From the NCBI GenBank assembly GCA_030589175.1, contig JAUUWJ010000016.1, positions 1 through 9,445 on the forward strand: a DNA stretch of 9,445 bases. The letters run 5' to 3'. Below the pieces are notes generated by a model that was given only the letters and a program-made list of their open reading frames with translations, ran no database searches and was not told where the DNA came from. This document shows positions 7,277 through 9,445 of the stretch, in pieces. The DNA comes from Actinomycetes bacterium. Lineage in GTDB: Bacteria; Actinomycetota; Aquicultoria; SURF-47; JAUUWJ01. The position numbers and the translations under genes were made by a program. Position 1 is the first letter of the stretch. Each line of letters begins with the position of its first letter.

Positions 7277-7309
7277 CATATCTGTGCTCTTTGGCTTTGA
7301 TGAGATATG
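7277..7309 (+). other. inverted repeat after the 754-residue gene, doubtful terminator
   Basis: CATATCT (7277-7283) is perfectly complementary to AGATATG (7303-7309) across a 19-nt loop, directly after the stop at 7275. The stem is AT-rich and no T-run follows, so it is a poor intrinsic terminator. It may be chance. Confidence 0.2.
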
Positions 7310-7361
7310 ACAATACGAAGTTGTTGCCTGTTAAGATTAATGGGGTTCGATTTAGTGAATA

Positions 7362-7370
7362 TGTTATAAT
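7362..7370 (+). promoter_or_regulatory. extended -10 promoter for ytxH-like gene and ddl
   Basis: TG-T-TATAAT (7362-7370) is a perfect TATAAT preceded by the TGn extension. No good -35 is present about 17 nt upstream (GGGGTT at 7342-7347), which is acceptable for an extended -10 promoter. A start near 7377 gives a ~20-nt leader containing GAGGAAG (7383-7389), 8 nt before the ATG at 7398. Confidence 0.6.
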
Positions 7371-7397
7371 GGTGGCGAAAAAGAGGAAGCATATTTA

Positions 7398-7724
7398 ATG
7401 AGTGAAGAAAAAGGTTTTTCATTAGAAGATTTTTCTATAGGCTTAGTAAGCGGCTTGTTTGCCGGTGCAGTAATTGCTGTTCTTCTTGCTCCAAGCTCGG
7501 GAGAAAAAACACGTCAGAAGCTACAAGACTGGGCTACGGATACCAGGCAATCAACGGTTGAGCTAGTCGACAAAGCAAAGGTTGCGTTTGAGAAAGTTCT
7601 ACAAAAAGCGGAAACTACTCTGGGCTTTCAAGAAAAAGGCATTAAAAAGAAACTTGAGCAAATAAGGACAGAGCTCGAACGTTTTGACTTAAGCGGCAGC
7701 AAGAATGTCTCAAAGACCCAATAG
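7398..7724 (+). CDS. YtxH-like small membrane protein
   Basis: This 108-residue protein has the YtxH-like (gas-vesicle/general-stress related) layout. Residues ~12-31 are a glycine/alanine-rich membrane helix (IGLVSGLFAGAVIAVLLAP), followed at once by the family signature APSSGEKTRQKL (31-42). The rest is a charged, probably helical or coiled-coil tail rich in Lys, Glu and Gln (~43-97). Family members are thought to be membrane-anchored proteins linked to stress in Bacillus; the molecular role is unknown. The start has a good Shine-Dalgarno (GAGGAAG, 8-nt spacing) behind an extended -10 promoter. The 3' end overlaps ddl by 20 nt, so the two are almost certainly co-transcribed. Confidence 0.88.
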   Translation: MSEEKGFSLEDFSIGLVSGLFAGAVIAVLLAPSSGEKTRQKLQDWATDTRQSTVELVDKAKVAFEKVLQKAETTLGFQEKGIKKKLEQIRTELERFDLSGSKNVSKTQ

Positions 7725-8655
7725 AAAACCTAAAGTAGCCTTACTTTACGGCGGAAACTCAGAAGAGCGCGAAGTTTCTATTAGATCAGCAAAGGCTGTG
7801 CACAGAGCTCTTACTACTCTCAATTATCCTGTTGAAAAAATATCTGTCAGCAAGGATTTAATTTCCAGACTAAAAAATGCAAGACCGGACATTGCGTTTA
7901 TTGCAATGCATGGAAACAGCGGAGAAGACGGTACAATCCAAGCTCTCCTCGATGCGTTGAAGATTCCCTATACGGGCTCCGGTGTTTTGGCTAGCGCTTT
8001 GGCGATGAACAAAACTATGTCGAAACGTTTGTTTATTGAAAACGGCATTCAAACTCCTAGCTTTGTTTCGGCCAGAAAAGAAAGCCAGAATGATATCGCA
8101 GAAGATATTAGAAGTTCATGTGGTTATCCTGCTGTTGTGAAACCGGCTAGCCAGGGTTCGACAATCGGTCTGAGCATCGTAAAATCGGCAAAAGAGCTCT
8201 CTAAAGCGCTAAAGATGGCTTTTGTCTACGATAATGAAATATTAATCGAGCAGCAAGTAAAAGGGGCAGAAGTTACAGTAGGAGTTTTGGGAAATTCTAA
8301 CCCGGTTGCTTTGCCAACACTGGAAATAGCTACTAAAACTAAATTTTACGATTATAGAACGAAGTATACGGCTGGATTGAGCAATCATATTATTCCGGCG
8401 AGAATAGGAAAAAAACAAAGAGAGCTGGCAAAGAAAATGGCGGTAGCTGCTCATAAAGCTTTAGGCTGTCGCGGTTTTTCCCGGGCTGATTTTATTTGCC
8501 CGAAAGGCAAGGACCCTTTCATTTTAGAAGTAAACACCGTACCGGGCTTGACGAATTTAAGTCTCTTTCCCGATGCTGCCAAAGCTAAGGGAATTAGCTT
8601 TAAAGATTTGGTTTCAAAGTTAATCGATTTAGCTTTAGAAGAGAAGAGTGAATAG
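7705..8655 (+). CDS. ddl: D-alanine--D-alanine ligase
   Basis: Ddl is a cytoplasmic ATP-grasp enzyme that joins two D-Ala molecules for the peptidoglycan stem peptide. The 316-residue length is normal. The motifs run in order: GGNSEEREVS (16-25, first D-Ala site); HGNSGEDGTIQ (69-79); PYTGSGVLASALAMNK (88-103); VVKPASQGSTIG (144-155, ATP and loop residues); IEQQVKGAEVTVGVLGN (181-197); FYDYRTKYTAG (214-224); CRGFSRADF (255-263); and LEVNTVPGLTNLSL (274-287), which carries metal-binding Glu and Asn. Tyr221 in the RTKY segment matches the Tyr (Tyr216 in E. coli DdlB) expected of D-Ala-D-Ala rather than D-lactate or D-Ser ligases. One oddity is AMNK where MDK is usual. The ATG at 7705 is the only start that keeps the N-terminal motif; it has no clear Shine-Dalgarno and overlaps the YtxH-like gene by 20 nt. 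Confidence 0.97.
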   Translation: MSQRPNRKPKVALLYGGNSEEREVSIRSAKAVHRALTTLNYPVEKISVSKDLISRLKNARPDIAFIAMHGNSGEDGTIQALLDALKIPYTGSGVLASALAMNKTMSKRLFIENGIQTPSFVSARKESQNDIAEDIRSSCGYPAVVKPASQGSTIGLSIVKSAKELSKALKMAFVYDNEILIEQQVKGAEVTVGVLGNSNPVALPTLEIATKTKFYDYRTKYTAGLSNHIIPARIGKKQRELAKKMAVAAHKALGCRGFSRADFICPKGKDPFILEVNTVPGLTNLSLFPDAAKAKGISFKDLVSKLIDLALEEKSE

Positions 8656-8671
8656 TAAATAGTGAAAAGTG
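8649..8671. repeat. degenerate 7-bp tandem repeat at the ddl stop
   Basis: TGAATAG, TAAATAG, TGAAAAG and a final TG follow each other with a period of 7 (8649-8655, 8656-8662, 8663-8669, 8670-8671). The first unit contains the ddl stop codon TAG. The copies differ at one or two positions, so this is an old or imperfect tract. Confidence 0.55.
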
Positions 8672-8733
8672 TCATAATTCTAACGAATAACCAAAAACGA
8701 GCTAAAGTCAGCTAGGTTGATATGGTGCTGAAA

Positions 8734-8766
8734 TGATAATGATCACCAAAGAAGTGATCTGATAAT
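8734..8766. other. hairpin flanked by direct repeats in the convergent ddl/htrA gap
   Basis: GATCAC (8741-8746) and GTGATC (8754-8759) form a perfect 6-bp stem around the 7-nt loop CAAAGAA. The stem is flanked on both sides by the identical heptamer TGATAAT (8734-8740 and 8760-8766). Its site between convergent genes suggests a transcription end point, but neither strand has a T-run after the stem. A protein-binding site is also possible. Confidence 0.4.
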
Positions 8767-8800
8767 TAACCGTAAAAGTATTTCAAAACTCAACTATTCT

Positions 8801-8846
8801 TATTATCTATTATCGAACCACGCACCACGAACCACGAACCACGAAC
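8801..8846. repeat. 7-bp tandem repeat array: 2 x TATTATC then 4.6 x GAACCAC
   Basis: Two exact TATTATC units (8801-8814) run in the same 7-bp register into GAACCAC units (8815-8821, variant GCACCAC 8822-8828, 8829-8835, 8836-8842, partial GAAC 8843-8846). The array ends 6 nt before the htrA stop codon on the other strand. It has no spacers, so it is not a CRISPR. Heptamer tracts like this are usually intergenic and variable in copy number. Confidence 0.8.
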
Positions 8847-8852
8847 GGGCTT

Positions 8853-9445
8853 TTAGGGCGTTAACCGGCTCGGCTTTTCTGCCAGCTTCACCGATATAGT
8901 GCTTTCCTTGTTTTTGCGAACAAATGTAAGCTCTAGTTTATCGCCGACTTTACCTCTTCGGATTTCTGTAATAAGTTCGTCTGCTTCATCAATTTTTTTG
9001 CCATTAACTTTTGTAATCACATCTCCGCCTTCCAAACCGGCTTTATCGGCAGGGCTTTTTGTCATAACCTGGAGTACCCATACACCTTGAGGAATACCTC
9101 TTTCGTTTGCGATATCTTCGGTGACGGTCTTTATAGTTACGCCGATGTAAGGGTGACTGGCCTTGCCGGAAGTGATTAGCTGATTAGCAATACTCATAGC
9201 CTTCTCGATTGGTATGGCAAAACCGATACCGGCTGAACTTCCGCTAGTAGAAGCGATAACCGTATTTATACCGATTACTTCTCCTTTGGCATTGGCGAGA
9301 GCTCCACCGCTGTTGCCCGGATTGATTGCTGCATCGGTTTGCACCATATCGGTCAATGTTTTTTGAGACTCGCTTCCCGAGTCGGGAATATCAAAAGATC
9401 GGTTTTTTGCCCTAATAATTCCCGCGGTTACTGAGTGTTGTAATC
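8853..9445 (-). CDS. HtrA/DegP-type serine protease with one PDZ domain, C-terminal part (N-terminus outside the window)
   Basis: This is the last 196 codons of a trypsin-like protease of the HtrA family, which degrades or refolds damaged proteins outside the cytoplasm. The frame is open to the window edge at 9445, so the gene enters from the right and the TTG at 9354-9356 is an internal Leu codon. Reading on the minus strand, LQHSVTAGIIRAKNR leads to LTDMVQTDAAINPGNSGGAL, which contains the catalytic Ser (bases 9309-9311). GIGFAIPIEKA closes the protease domain. A single PDZ domain follows, from HPYIGVTI through SPADKAGLEGGDVITKVNG to the end. The catalytic His and Asp and any signal peptide or membrane anchor lie outside the window. 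It is convergent with ddl, so it is an independent transcription unit. Confidence 0.95.
   Translation of the reverse strand, partial: LQHSVTAGIIRAKNRSFDIPDSGSESQKTLTDMVQTDAAINPGNSGGALANAKGEVIGINTVIASTSGSSAGIGFAIPIEKAMSIANQLITSGKASHPYIGVTIKTVTEDIANERGIPQGVWVLQVMTKSPADKAGLEGGDVITKVNGKKIDEADELITEIRRGKVGDKLELTFVRKNKESTISVKLAEKPSRLTP

Noticed and set aside
8815..8846. Short regular repeats as a CRISPR array
   Set aside because: The units are 7 bp with no spacers and there are no cas genes.
9354..9356. TTG as the start of the minus-strand protease
   Set aside because: The frame continues upstream with clear HtrA sequence (LQHSVTAGIIRAKNR) to the window edge.

Overview
The window reads as a bacterial chromosomal segment, moderately AT-rich by eye, with frequent ATA (Ile) and AGA/AGG (Arg) codons. 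Gyrase A, D-Ala-D-Ala ligase (peptidoglycan), a one-PDZ HtrA protease and a YtxH-like protein mark it as a peptidoglycan-bearing bacterium. Two features recall uncultured anaerobic or subsurface Actinomycetota or Bacillota lineages: an archaeal-length RtcB paired with archease, and a large extracytoplasmic phosphatase-fold/polytopic membrane protein. That placement is a guess from gene content and cannot be settled here.

Layout, left to right. (1) 1-1127: the 3' half of gyrA, cut by the window edge. (2) 1211-3070: archease and rtcB, separated by 9 nt, with the rtcB ribosome-binding site overlapping the archease stop. This is an RNA ligation/repair module. (3) 3143-4874: a compact cluster of a two-TM membrane protein of unknown function, a YjbQ/UPF0047 protein and a DUF362 protein. 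Each downstream gene overlaps its predecessor (19 nt and 4 nt). (4) 5011-7275: a 754-residue protein with a signal or anchor segment, an alkaline-phosphatase-superfamily-like outer domain that appears to lack the catalytic residues, and about ten C-terminal membrane spans. (5) 7398-8655: a YtxH-like protein overlapping ddl by 20 nt, behind a good extended -10 promoter. (6) 8656-8852: a convergent intergenic gap holding two different 7-bp tandem-repeat tracts and a hairpin. (7) 8853-9445, minus strand: the C-terminal part of an HtrA/DegP-type serine protease, cut by the window edge.

The genes do not form one pathway. The best-supported functional unit is archease-RtcB: archease assists guanylylation of RtcB, which joins RNA ends bearing 2',3'-cyclic or 3' phosphate and 5'-OH. 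Ddl, HtrA and the 754-residue protein all belong to the cell envelope. The least understood items are the 754-residue protein, the 174-residue membrane protein and the partners of the DUF362 protein. No tRNA, rRNA, CRISPR array, insertion sequence or phage gene is visible. No gene-free stretch exceeds 300 bases; the longest is the gap of about 200 bases between ddl and htrA.
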